Of a DNA stretch of 48,888 bases, positions 14,181 to 22,054 are shown piece after piece. The notes beneath the pieces were generated by a model. That model made no database searches. It was not told where the DNA came from and saw only the letters and a program-made list of their open reading frames with translations. Source of the stretch: a bacterium (lineage in GTDB: Bacteria > Patescibacteriota > UBA1384 > JAGGWG01); NCBI GenBank assembly GCA_021157605.1, contig JAGGWG010000002.1, forward strand, positions 1-48,888. Reading direction: 5' to 3'. Position 1 is the stretch's first letter, and every line of letters begins with the position of its first letter. Position numbers and translations under genes: made by a program.

Positions 14181-14366
14181 ATGGTGGGCCCCGAAGATTT
14201 CACTGAAGTATTACTTGGAGCACTTCCTAGAGTAGGGAGTGCTGACCCTGAGGAAATCCTCAGGGCCGCAAAAACGGGGGAATATTTCCCGTCCAGCGCC
14301 GTGGCCCAGGCGCTAGCGTTTTATCAAGAGGGAGGGATACCTATCGAATTTTCAGAAAAAAACTGA
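14181..14366 (+). CDS. Orphan 61-residue acidic protein
   Basis: Short protein (starts MVGPEDFTEVLLGALPRVG, ends IPIEFSEKN) with no family I recognise, no membrane segment and no cysteines. It looks like two or three short helices. Evidence that it is real is structural: its own promoter, a ~32-nt leader with a strong Shine-Dalgarno sequence 7 nt before the ATG, and a 10-bp-stem terminator right after the TGA. Its base composition is visibly more GC-rich than its neighbours (codons such as GCC, GTG, CAG, GCG, CTA), hinting at different origin or high expression. The leader shares ACGAGGGAGG with the gene at 46769-47077. Confidence 0.7.
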   Translation: MVGPEDFTEVLLGALPRVGSADPEEILRAAKTGEYFPSSAVAQALAFYQEGGIPIEFSEKN

Positions 14367-14374
14367 GAACCCCG

Positions 14375-14412
14375 CCTCCTCCTGTTGCCCGCGCAGGAGG
14401 AGGTATTTTTTT
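14375..14412 (+). terminator. Strong intrinsic terminator
   Basis: CCTCCTCCTG (14375-14384), 9-nt loop, CAGGAGGAGG (14394-14403), then TATTTTTTT. Ends the orphan small gene. Confidence 0.9.
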
Positions 14413-14427
14413 CCTAAGCTTCTAGTT

Positions 14428-14433
14428 TAATAT
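14428..14433 (+). promoter_or_regulatory. recG -10 element, leaderless
   Basis: TAATAT ends exactly 7 nt before the recG ATG (14441). The expected -35 position overlaps the T-run of the preceding terminator and is a poor match. Confidence 0.5.
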
Positions 14434-14440
14434 AAAGTAG

Positions 14441-16444
14441 ATGCTCTCTTTAAACGATCCCTTGTGCCAAATCAAAGGTATTGGCCCCAAAAAAGCCGCA
14501 CAGCTAAAAAAGCTAGGAATAAGAAATGTTAAAGACCTGCTTTTAATTTTTCCTAAAAAATACCTCAACCTAAAAGCGCTTAAGCCTATTGGACAAATTA
14601 AACTCTCAGAAAAAAAACAGCTCATCTCTGGCAAAATTACTAATCTTAATCTTTTCCGCACCCCAAAAAGAAGATTTTTTATTCTTGAAGGCATTATTCA
14701 GGACAAAAGCGGCTCTTTGCTTTTTCGTTTTTTTAACCAACCCTACCTTTATTCTGTTTTAAAAAACAAAGAGGTTTTCTTTTTTGGCAAAACAAAACTT
14801 GATCGCGGAAAAATAGTGTTTGAAAACCCTCTCTATGAATTCAAAACCCAAACCCAAAGTTTTAAAAAGATGTTCCCTCTTTATCCTGAGGTGGCCGGCT
14901 TCTCTTCTAAACAGATACGCCAGCTTATTAAAAATACCTTAGTTAATATAAAAAGATTCCCTGCTGTTCTGCCTCGCAATTTAAACCAAAAGTTTAATCT
15001 TTACTCTTTAGAGTATGCTTTAAAAATAATCCACCAACCCTTAAACATAGAGGCCTTAAAAAAAGCCAAAAAAACTTGGGCAGTTTTAGAGATGCTTGCT
15101 TTTATTGCCCAAACTAAAACCCTAAAAAAACAAAAGAAAAAATGGCAAAGCTTCTCCTTAAAACCTTATGACCTTAATCCTTTTACCAAAAACCTGCCTT
15201 TTAAACTCACCTCTGATCAGACAAAGGCTCTACAAGCAACCCTCAATGACACTTCCCAAAAACACCCCTCTGCCAGTTTATTAAATGGAGACGTGGGTTC
15301 AGGAAAAACTATTGTTGCCTTTTTGGCAATGATAAATACCGCTTTAAACAAAAAACAAGCGGTGCTTATGGCTCCAACTGAGATCTTGGCTTACCAACAC
15401 TTTTTAAACTTTAACAAATTTTTTAAAAGCAGATTTAAAACAGTGCTTTTGACTAATATCTGGCGTCTAAAATCCAAAAAGGCTAAAACAGAAAAACTCA
15501 AAAATTTAGCAGAAATCAAAAAAGCAAATTTGATCTTTGGCACCCATGCACTTTTAGAAGAAAAAATTAAAATTCCTAATCTGGCTTTAGCAATAATAGA
15601 CGAACAACAACGTTTTGGTGTTAAACAAAGAGCAAAACTAAGACAAAAAATAAACAAAAAGAACTTTCTGCCCCACCTTTTAATGCTTACTGCCACTCCT
15701 ATACCTAGAACTCTAACCTTAATTTTATTTGAGGACTTAAAAGTTAATTTTCTTAAAACCACACCCTTTAGACGTCAAACTTTAACCAAGGTTCTTGGGC
15801 CCAATCAAAACAAACAGGCCTATCAAAAAATACACTCTGAATTAAAAAAAGGAAATCAGGCTTTTGTGGTCTGCCCAATTATTGAGAAAAAAGAAACCTT
15901 AGATTTTGACAACCGCAAAGCCGCAGAAGAAGAGTTTAAAAAAATCAAAAAAATCTTTCCTAAATTTCAAGTCGACCTCTTGCATGGCCGAATGAAACCC
16001 AAAGAAAAAGAAAAAACCATAAGAGAGTTTAAAAAAGGAAAAACACAAATCTTGGTGGCCACCTCTGTAATTGAAGTCGGTGTAGACATTGCCAAAGCCA
16101 CAGTTCTTTTAGTGGAAACAGCAGAACACTTTGGTTTTTCTCAGCTGCACCAGTTAAGAGGAAGAATTGGGCGCAGTGGGCAAAAAAGCTATTGTTTTTT
16201 TATAGCTTCTTCGCAAAGAGGAACTAAAAAAATAAAGTTTTTAGAAAAAACTACTGATGGCTTTAAAATCGCTGAACAAGATTTAAAACATCGCGGCCCA
16301 GGTGAAATTCTGGGGGAGCAACAACACGGTTTTTTAAAATTTAGGTTTGCCAATATATTCAGCAAAAAATTAAGTGAAAAAATTAAAAAAATAACTAAAG
16401 AGCTTAAACCAGCTGACTGGCAAAAACTACTTTTGCTAAAATAA
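14441..16444 (+). CDS. recG: ATP-dependent DNA helicase RecG
   Basis: Branch-migrating helicase acting on stalled forks and Holliday junctions. The N-terminal region has a helix-hairpin-helix-like segment (IKGIGPKKAAQLKKLG, residues ~10-25) and the OB 'wedge' domain (about 60-140). Helicase motifs: Walker A GDVGSGKT near residue 285, motif II DEQQRFG near 388 (family consensus DEQHRFG), motif III TATPIPRT near 413, and motifs V/VI IEVGVDI and QLRGRIGRSG near 543 and 573. The C-terminal ~60 residues are the TRG-containing region. 667 residues, near normal. Followed after 5 nt by a comEA-like gene. Confidence 0.96.
   Translation: MLSLNDPLCQIKGIGPKKAAQLKKLGIRNVKDLLLIFPKKYLNLKALKPIGQIKLSEKKQLISGKITNLNLFRTPKRRFFILEGIIQDKSGSLLFRFFNQPYLYSVLKNKEVFFFGKTKLDRGKIVFENPLYEFKTQTQSFKKMFPLYPEVAGFSSKQIRQLIKNTLVNIKRFPAVLPRNLNQKFNLYSLEYALKIIHQPLNIEALKKAKKTWAVLEMLAFIAQTKTLKKQKKKWQSFSLKPYDLNPFTKNLPFKLTSDQTKALQATLNDTSQKHPSASLLNGDVGSGKTIVAFLAMINTALNKKQAVLMAPTEILAYQHFLNFNKFFKSRFKTVLLTNIWRLKSKKAKTEKLKNLAEIKKANLIFGTHALLEEKIKIPNLALAIIDEQQRFGVKQRAKLRQKINKKNFLPHLLMLTATPIPRTLTLILFEDLKVNFLKTTPFRRQTLTKVLGPNQNKQAYQKIHSELKKGNQAFVVCPIIEKKETLDFDNRKAAEEEFKKIKKIFPKFQVDLLHGRMKPKEKEKTIREFKKGKTQILVATSVIEVGVDIAKATVLLVETAEHFGFSQLHQLRGRIGRSGQKSYCFFIASSQRGTKKIKFLEKTTDGFKIAEQDLKHRGPGEILGEQQHGFLKFRFANIFSKKLSEKIKKITKELKPADWQKLLLLK
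16434..16442 (+). promoter_or_regulatory. Internal promoter of the comEA-like gene
   Basis: TGCTAAAAT, an extended -10 at the very end of recG, with CTGACT 18 bp upstream (16413-16418). It ends 7 nt before the GTG at 16450. Confidence 0.45.
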
Positions 16445-16449
16445 AATAG

Positions 16450-17046
16450 GTGTCGGAGATACTGAGTATTTTGGGGCACTACCGCCGCCAAATTGTCTTT
16501 TTCCTTCTTTTAATATCTTTTTTATTTCTCATCATTTACCCTTTTTGGCTAATTAATAAAAAAGGGAAAGTTAAAGGGGCAAAAACAATCGCTGTTGAAG
16601 TCAGCGGCGCTGTTAATAAACCCGGCCTCTATACTTTAGATTCTCAAAGCAGAGTAGAGGACGCTTTGCAAAAAGCCGGCGGCATCAATCAAAAAGCAGA
16701 CAAAAAATTTGTGGCTGAAGTTTTAAATCGAGCCAGATTTTTACAAGACGGAGAAAAGATATTTATACCTTTTGAAAAAGAGCTGGAGACAAAAACAACG
16801 GCAAAGAGCAACGAACAAAAAGCAGAAAACAGCCAGCCCAAAACAACCAAATCTGCTTCTATTAATATCAACAAGGCTTCTCAAAAAGAACTGGAATCAC
16901 TCCCGGGTATAGGACCGGTTTATGCCCAAAGAATTATTGAGTACCGCCAAAGCAGGGGACCCTTTAAAAGCAAAGAAGAGATAAAAGAGGTAAAAGGGAT
17001 TGGCGAAAAGACATTTTCAAAAATCAAAGACCTAATTTCTATTTGA
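16450..17046 (+). CDS. comEA: ComEA-like DNA-binding competence protein (SLBB + helix-hairpin-helix)
   Basis: 198 residues. One N-terminal membrane anchor (about residues 14-35), an SLBB domain (about 48-112, AVEVSGAVNKPGLYTLDSQSRVEDALQKAGG), a Gln/Lys/Thr-rich linker, then a tandem HhH domain (about 137-198, ININKASQKELESLPGIGPVYAQRIIEYR). This is the architecture of the outside-facing DNA receptor of natural transformation in Gram-positive-type cells. The GTG start lies 5 nt after recG and 7 nt after an extended -10. The other competence genes (comEC, comF) are not in this window, so DNA uptake is inference from the family. Confidence 0.88.
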   Translation: MSEILSILGHYRRQIVFFLLLISFLFLIIYPFWLINKKGKVKGAKTIAVEVSGAVNKPGLYTLDSQSRVEDALQKAGGINQKADKKFVAEVLNRARFLQDGEKIFIPFEKELETKTTAKSNEQKAENSQPKTTKSASININKASQKELESLPGIGPVYAQRIIEYRQSRGPFKSKEEIKEVKGIGEKTFSKIKDLISI

Positions 17047-17161
17047 TAAATTTTGTTTTTTGTTCTAATCCAAAAGCCACCAGAACTCCAAAAAGTCGTT
17101 TAGTCCGGATAAATAACAAAAAGACAACAAAGCTCCTCTTTTCTTTTTTAGATATCAGTAG

Positions 17162-17167
17162 TAAAAT
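17162..17167 (+). promoter_or_regulatory. -10 element of the AI-2E gene, leaderless
   Basis: TAAAAT ends 8 nt before the ATG at 17176; no clear -35. The 130 bp between the comEA-like gene and this start holds nothing else. Confidence 0.4.
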
Positions 17168-17175
17168 ACAAAGTA

Positions 17176-18180
17176 ATGAAACAAGAGTTAAGCATCTCGC
17201 CCAAAAGCATTGTTTGGTTTTTTGCCTCTCTACTTCTTGTCTTTTTAATTTGGTATATCAGAGATGTTATCTTTCTTTTCTTTATTGTTCTTTTATTTTT
17301 TGCTGCTTTTAATCCTTTGGTAAGTGCTTTAGAGCGCCGCCGTATCCCCCGATTTCTTTCTGCTGTCAGTATTTATATAACATTTCTATTTATTTTAGCT
17401 CTGGTCATATATGCTTTTATCCCTCCAGTGGTAAGGCAGTTGCAACTTTTATCTTTATATTTGCCTACTTACTTCTCTCAATTCAAGGAGATTCTTTTAC
17501 AAACCCAACACTTTAACTTTTTGAACCAAGGCATACAAAACTCATTAAACTCTTTAGCGCAAACCCTTTCCCAATTCAGCCAGAGCGCGTGGACAGGAGT
17601 AATTTCTATATTTGGCGGCATTGTCTCCTTTTTGGTTATTGTAGTAGCCAGTTTTTATCTTTTGCTTTACAAGGGTCATTTTCGCCAAACAATTCTCAAA
17701 CTCTTCCCTAAAAAACAGAGAAAATTAATCCGCCGCATACTTAAAAGAGTAGTGGAAAAATTAGGCGCCTGGACATTGGGAGAAGTTGTCCTCTGCTTTA
17801 TTGTAGGTCTGATTACTTTTATTGCTCTCTCAATACTAAAAGTCAAATTCGCTCTACTGCTTGCGCTTTTAGCAGGCATTTTAGAAATCATACCAGCAAT
17901 AGGACCAGTTTTAGCAGCAATCCCGGCTGTGGCCATTGCTCTTCTTGTTTCTCCTTGGCAAGCCCTGGGCGTCATTATTGCTTATGTTATTATCCAACAG
18001 ATCGAAAACCAATTCTTGGTTCCTTTAGTAATGCGCCGCGCTATTGATTTAAACCCTGTTTTAACTATTTTTGCCCTTTTAGTCGGAGCAAAACTCGGAG
18101 GAATTTTGGGAGCAATTATTGCTATCCCAATGTTGGCTGTAATTTTAGTAATTCTGGAAGAAACCGTCTCCAACCTATGA
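17176..18180 (+). CDS. AI-2E family transporter (PerM/YdiK type)
   Basis: 334-residue integral membrane protein with about eight membrane segments: two at the N-terminus (residues ~12-50), one near 60-85, one near 140-165, then a group of four between ~205 and 330. The family signature region LLAGILEIIPAIGPVLAAIPAVAIALL is at about residues 235-260, and FLVPLVMRR near 278 is also typical. Members export autoinducer-2 or act as Na+(Li+)/H+ antiporters; the substrate here is unknown. Its last codons overlap smpB by ATGA, so the AI-2E, smpB and HU genes form one translationally coupled operon. Confidence 0.88.
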   Translation: MKQELSISPKSIVWFFASLLLVFLIWYIRDVIFLFFIVLLFFAAFNPLVSALERRRIPRFLSAVSIYITFLFILALVIYAFIPPVVRQLQLLSLYLPTYFSQFKEILLQTQHFNFLNQGIQNSLNSLAQTLSQFSQSAWTGVISIFGGIVSFLVIVVASFYLLLYKGHFRQTILKLFPKKQRKLIRRILKRVVEKLGAWTLGEVVLCFIVGLITFIALSILKVKFALLLALLAGILEIIPAIGPVLAAIPAVAIALLVSPWQALGVIIAYVIIQQIENQFLVPLVMRRAIDLNPVLTIFALLVGAKLGGILGAIIAIPMLAVILVILEETVSNL

Positions 18181-18623
18181 AAATATTCTCTCTGAACAGA
18201 AAAGCCAGATATGAATTCCAGATTCTAAAACGCTATCAAGCCGGCATTGCCCTTTTAGGACAAGAAGTCAAAGCAATCCGCGAAGGGAAAATATCACTTA
18301 ATGAAGCCTTTTGCCTACTTAAAGAAAAAGGACTATACCTCATCAATGCCCACATTGGACAATACTCCAAATCAGGGGAGAAATTAGACCCTTACCGGGA
18401 AAGGCCATTGCTTTTAACCCAAAAAGAAATTGCTGAAATTAGAAAAGAACTGCAACAACGTAAAGGATTAAGTTTAATTCCTCTCAAAATTTTTGACAAA
18501 AAAGGGTGGATCAAGATAGAAATCGCCTTAGCCAAAAAGAAAAAAAAGAAAGACAAGAAAGAAGCCTTAAAACAAAAAGCAATCCAAAAAGAAATAGACC
18601 AAGAAGTTAAACAACATTTATGA
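18177..18623 (+). CDS. smpB: SsrA-binding protein SmpB
   Basis: Protein partner of tmRNA; mimics the codon-anticodon part of a tRNA in the decoding centre during ribosome rescue. 148 residues: NRKARYEFQILKRYQAGIALLGQEVKAIREG opens the OB-fold, INAHIGQYSKSGEKLDPYRERPLLL follows at about residues 57-82, LIPLKIFDKKGWIKIEIALAKKKKKKDKKE at about 100-130, and a Lys-rich C-terminal tail. Its ATGA overlaps the stop of the AI-2E gene, and its own stop overlaps the HU start the same way. The tmRNA gene is 12 kb upstream (5761-6104), so the pair is present but unlinked. Confidence 0.97.
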   Translation: MKIFSLNRKARYEFQILKRYQAGIALLGQEVKAIREGKISLNEAFCLLKEKGLYLINAHIGQYSKSGEKLDPYRERPLLLTQKEIAEIRKELQQRKGLSLIPLKIFDKKGWIKIEIALAKKKKKKDKKEALKQKAIQKEIDQEVKQHL

Positions 18624-18922
18624 AAAAAAAGGAGCTTATCAAGCAGTTAGCTAAAGAAGAAAAACTCTCTGAAAGAAAAGCGCAAACCTTAACAGAAGCT
18701 GTTTTTGATATTATTACTCTTGCTCTCACCAAAGGAGAAAAAGTTAAAATCTCCGGATTTGGCACTTTTTTAGTAAGAAAACGCAAAGGAAGAACAATCC
18801 GCAATCCTAAAACCCATAAAAAAATGAAAATCTCTGACTACTGGATACCTCACTTCAAAGCCGGCAAACCACTTAAAGAAAAAGTGAGGGAGGGAATAGA
18901 AATTAAAAAAACAAGAAAATAA
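18620..18922 (+). CDS. HU-family DNA-binding protein
   Basis: Histone-like nucleoid protein, 100 residues. N-terminal dimerisation helices (KKELIKQLAKEEKLSERKAQTLTEAVFDIITLALTKGEKVKISGFGTFLVRKRKGR) and the DNA-embracing beta-arm (RTIRNPKTHKKMKISDYWIPHFKAG) are complete. It bends and compacts DNA. Translationally coupled to smpB through an ATGA overlap. HU versus IHF cannot be decided, but a single HU is the usual case in such genomes. Confidence 0.94.
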   Translation: MKKKELIKQLAKEEKLSERKAQTLTEAVFDIITLALTKGEKVKISGFGTFLVRKRKGRTIRNPKTHKKMKISDYWIPHFKAGKPLKEKVREGIEIKKTRK

Positions 18923-18957
18923 AACAAAGATATTTTTAAATTAAAATACTGGAAGGG

Positions 18958-19746
18958 CTATTTATACTCTAAGTTTTCTAAGTCGCCAACAACTCTTATT
19001 TGTTTAAACTTTTTCTCCTTGCCAATCTCTAACAAAACAGCATTAAACTCAACTGAACCGCTTTCAGGAATTTTATGCCTAAAAGGCATACCGCTGAGAT
19101 AACTCTTGATTATTTCTCCCCCTTCTATACCCAACACCGAAGGGTAAGCTCCTACCATACCAACATCAGTTATATAAAAGGTCCCTTTGGGCAAAATTTG
19201 AGCATCTGCTGTAGGTATGTGCCGGTGGGTACCAAACACAGCCTCAACCCTGCCATCAGCATAAAGGCCAAAAGCTCTAGCTTCACTACTGGCTTCAGAG
19301 TGAAAATCAACCAAAGCAATATCAAATAAACCCTTATTTTCCTTTAAAATGGAATCCAGTTTTTTAAAAGGACAATCCAAAGACTCACGCATAAAGGCTC
19401 GGCCCAAAAGATTAATAATTAACACTTTTTTAGTTCCTGATTCAATAACTATATAGCCACGGCCAATGGCATCAGGGTAATTAGCTGGTCTAATTACAGG
19501 ATATTTATTCAGCACCACCTCTGATTCTCTCTTAGCCCAAATATGGTTGCCGCTAGTTAAAACATCTATCTGGGCTTTTAGCATCTGTTCAGCAGTACTT
19601 TCAGTTATACCTTTACCATGGGCCAAATTTTCACCATTAGCGATCACTAAATCAATCTGTTCCTCTCTAATTATTTTAGGAACCAAAAACTCTGTCGCTT
19701 TACGCCCGATCCTGCCCACAATATCACCAACAAAAAGAACTTTCAT
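18958..19746 (-). CDS. YmdB-type metallophosphoesterase (2',3'-cyclic nucleotide phosphodiesterase family)
   Basis: 262 residues of the TIGR00282/YmdB family. Dimetal ligands are visible in order: GDIVGR (Asp8), ANGEN (about residues 36-40), SGNHIW (about 66-71), VDFHSEASSE (about 145-154) and GTHRHIPTAD (about 171-180). Known members hydrolyse 2',3'-cyclic nucleotides and affect RNA turnover and biofilm genes in Bacillus, where ymdB lies next to rny. The same linkage is present here, divergently arranged. Convergent with HU. Confidence 0.93.
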   Translation of the reverse strand: MKVLFVGDIVGRIGRKATEFLVPKIIREEQIDLVIANGENLAHGKGITESTAEQMLKAQIDVLTSGNHIWAKRESEVVLNKYPVIRPANYPDAIGRGYIVIESGTKKVLIINLLGRAFMRESLDCPFKKLDSILKENKGLFDIALVDFHSEASSEARAFGLYADGRVEAVFGTHRHIPTADAQILPKGTFYITDVGMVGAYPSVLGIEGGEIIKSYLSGMPFRHKIPESGSVEFNAVLLEIGKEKKFKQIRVVGDLENLEYK

Positions 19747-19804
19747 AGTGTTTAAGGTAGCAAAACCTCTTCTTAAAGTCCATTATTACTGGAAAAAAGA
19801 AGGC

Positions 19805-19813
19805 TGTGGATAA
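19805..19813 (-). promoter_or_regulatory. Single DnaA-box-like site
   Basis: TGTGGATAA on the + strand (TTATCCACA on the minus) between ymdB and rny; the following sequence makes a short GGATAA/TTATCC hairpin. One isolated box may be chance. Confidence 0.3.
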
Positions 19814-19846
19814 AAAATTATCCTTTTATCTAGCTTGTTGTCTAAC

Positions 19847-19875
19847 TTGACTCTTAAGTCTTCTGGTTATAAAAT
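19847..19875 (+). promoter_or_regulatory. rny promoter
   Basis: TTGACT (19847-19852), 17-bp spacer, TAAAAT (19870-19875). Seven nt later is an ATG (19883) that is out of frame with rny; the rny ATG is at 19926, preceded by the Shine-Dalgarno-like GGGAG (19916-19920). Confidence 0.65.
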
Positions 19876-19925
19876 AAAGCCAATGCCTTTGGCAATTTTT
19901 AGAAAAATAAAATCAGGGAGCACCT

Positions 19926-21446
19926 ATGAATATCACTATTCTCTCTCTAATTTTTGGTGTTTTAGGCCTAGCTATAGGATATTCTTTAGAAAATTTAATC
20001 TCTCGAACCCGCCGACAAAAAGCTGAGAAAAAAGCAGAAAAAATCCTCCAAAAGGCAAAAAAAGAACGCGAAGCTCTCTTAGAAAAAGCGCAAAAAGAAG
20101 CTCAAGAAATTAAAAAATCAGCTGAAAAAAAAGCTGATGAGCAGGAAAAATACCTTAAAGAAACAGAGTCCGCCTTGCGACGCAAGGAAGGTTTTTTAGA
20201 AGAAAAAGAAAAAGAACTCCGGGAAAAGTTAAAACAACAAGAAGAGATTGAAAAAGAGATAAAACAGCAAAAAGAAGAAATTGAAGCTCTTAAAAAAGAG
20301 GAGAGGAAGATTCTACAGCAAGTAGCTGGTCTTAAAAAAGAAAAAGCCAAAGAAATGCTGTTTAAAGCTGTTGAGGAAGAGTATGAAGAAGAGTTGGCGC
20401 GTCTCATTAAGAAAAAAGAAGAAGAGGCCAAAGAAGAAGGAAACAAAAAAGCACAAAAGATATTGGCTACCACTATCAATCGTCTGGCTCAGGATTTTAC
20501 TGCTGAACATACGGTTTCTGCAGTCCAACTTCCCTCAGACGAAATGAAGGGCCGTATTATTGGTCGAGAAGGAAGAAATATTCAAACCTTTGAACGACTC
20601 ACCGGCGTAGATTTAATTATAGATGACACACCAGAGGTAGTGACTATCTCTTCTTTTGATCCAGTCAGGCGGGAAATCGCCAGAACTGCTTTGGAAAAAT
20701 TAGTCGCTGACGGCAGGATTCACCCCGCCCGTATAGAAGAAACAGTAAAAAAAGCAGAAGAAGAGATTAACCAGCAGATTAAAGAAGCTGGAGAACAGGC
20801 GATTTATGAATTGGGGCTACCGCAACTACACTCTGATTTAACCAAATTGCTAGGAAGATTAAAGTTTAGAACTAGTTATGGACAAAATGTTCTTCAGCAT
20901 TCAATTGAAGTGGCACGGCTAGCTGGCATGCTGGCCGAAGAGTTAAAAGCAGATGTCAATGTAGCTAAAACAGCTGGATTGCTTCATGATATTGGCAAAG
21001 CTGTAGATCATGAAATCCCCGGTTCTCACGCCCAAATAGGCAAAGATATCCTTAAAAAATACGGGGTAGCCAAAACAATAGTAAACGCTGTTGCTGCTCA
21101 CCACGAAGAGCAAGAACCCAAAACTACTGAAGACTGGATTGTGATGACAGCTGATATGATCTCCGGAGCCAGACCAGGAGCCAGAAGAGAAACAGCTGAA
21201 GAATATCTAAAACGTATTCAGGAATTAGAAAATATCGCCACCAGCTTCAAAGGCATACAAAAAGCCTATGCCATTCAAGCCGGCAGAGAGGTTAGAGTCT
21301 TTGTAGAACCGGAAAAAATTTCTGATTATGAGGCGAAAAAATTAGCTAAAAATATTGCTGAAAAAATCGAAAAAGAGACTAAATATCCCGGTGAAATTAA
21401 AGTTATCACCATCCGCGAAACCCGCGCTGAAGAAATCGCCAGATAG
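19926..21446 (+). CDS. rny: Ribonuclease Y
   Basis: Membrane-bound endoribonuclease that initiates mRNA decay. 506 residues: N-terminal membrane anchor (about 3-21), a long charged coiled coil (about 30-190), a KH RNA-binding domain (about 200-265, [26 protein letters not shown]), then the HD domain with [10 protein letters not shown] and the catalytic HDIGKA (about 318-420). The C-terminal region ([21 protein letters not shown]) is typical. A Shine-Dalgarno-like GGGAG is 5 nt before the ATG. An overlapping upstream reading frame starts at 19883. Divergent from ymdB; convergent with the nitroreductase gene after only 5 bp. Confidence 0.97.
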   Translation: MNITILSLIFGVLGLAIGYSLENLISRTRRQKAEKKAEKILQKAKKEREALLEKAQKEAQEIKKSAEKKADEQEKYLKETESALRRKEGFLEEKEKELREKLKQQEEIEKEIKQQKEEIEALKKEERKILQQVAGLKKEKAKEMLFKAVEEEYEEELARLIKKKEEEAKEEGNKKAQKILATTINRLAQDFTAEHTVSAVQLPSDEMKGRIIGREGRNIQTFERLTGVDLIIDDTPEVVTISSFDPVRREIARTALEKLVADGRIHPARIEETVKKAEEEINQQIKEAGEQAIYELGLPQLHSDLTKLLGRLKFRTSYGQNVLQHSIEVARLAGMLAEELKADVNVAKTAGLLHDIGKAVDHEIPGSHAQIGKDILKKYGVAKTIVNAVAAHHEEQEPKTTEDWIVMTADMISGARPGARRETAEEYLKRIQELENIATSFKGIQKAYAIQAGREVRVFVEPEKISDYEAKKLAKNIAEKIEKETKYPGEIKVITIRETRAEEIAR

Positions 21447-21451
21447 CTCCA

Positions 21452-21997
21452 CTACTTTTCAAAAACAACCACCTCCTGAAGAGACTTGCGTAGCTTTGGC
21501 TTTGGTTTTTCTGCTGGATAACCCAAAGGAACTAAAACTAAAGGCCTAAGAGCAGGTAAAAGACCCAAAATTTGGGCTACGTTTTCTTCATCAAAAGCAC
21601 CCACCCAGCAACCAGCCAAACCCAAACCTGTAGCCGCCAAAAGGAGATTCTCTGTGGCTGTTGCCACATTCTGATAAGCATAAACACATTCTCCTCGCCT
21701 CCCATAGTGATTAGAGATTTCTTCAATATCACTACAAACCACAACTACCACCGGAGCTTGACTAATAAAATCCTGTCCCCGCGAAGCTTCAGCCAGTTGT
21801 TGTTTTAATTTCTTGTCTCTAATCACACAAAAACGCCAATCCTGAGTGTTGCCTGCTGAAGGAGCAAAAGTAGCTGCCTTAAGAACCAACATCAGCTTCT
21901 TCTCCTCCACCGGTTTCAGAAGGAAATGTCGGCAAGAAAACCGCTGCTTAATTGCTGTAAACAACTTCATATATCTTTCATTATCTCTAATAACCAT
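21452..21997 (-). CDS. Nitroreductase-family FMN oxidoreductase
   Basis: 181 residues. FMN-binding features: RFSCRHFL near residues 18-25 (the RSxRxF/Y motif), APSAGNTQDWRF near 46-57, GLAGCWVGAFDE near 125-136 and LVLVPLGYPAEKPKP near 152-166. The family uses NAD(P)H to reduce nitro-compounds, quinones or flavins; substrate unknown. An internal ATG nine codons in (21970, MKLFTAIKQR) is an alternative start, since the first residues are weakly conserved. The upstream region has TATTAT 12 nt before the listed ATG. Convergent with rny. Confidence 0.87.
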   Translation of the reverse strand: MVIRDNERYMKLFTAIKQRFSCRHFLLKPVEEKKLMLVLKAATFAPSAGNTQDWRFCVIRDKKLKQQLAEASRGQDFISQAPVVVVVCSDIEEISNHYGRRGECVYAYQNVATATENLLLAATGLGLAGCWVGAFDEENVAQILGLLPALRPLVLVPLGYPAEKPKPKLRKSLQEVVVFEK

Positions 21998-22015
21998 CTT
22001 TAATTAAAGATAATA

Positions 22016-22044
22016 TTGAAAGTAGTCCTAAAATAATTTAAGAT
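22016..22044 (+). promoter_or_regulatory. metG promoter, near-leaderless
   Basis: TTGAAA (22016-22021), 17-bp spacer, TAAGAT (22039-22044), then 10 nt to the metG ATG; predicted leader of 3-4 nt. Confidence 0.6.
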
Positions 22045-22054
22045 TACAAAGTCA

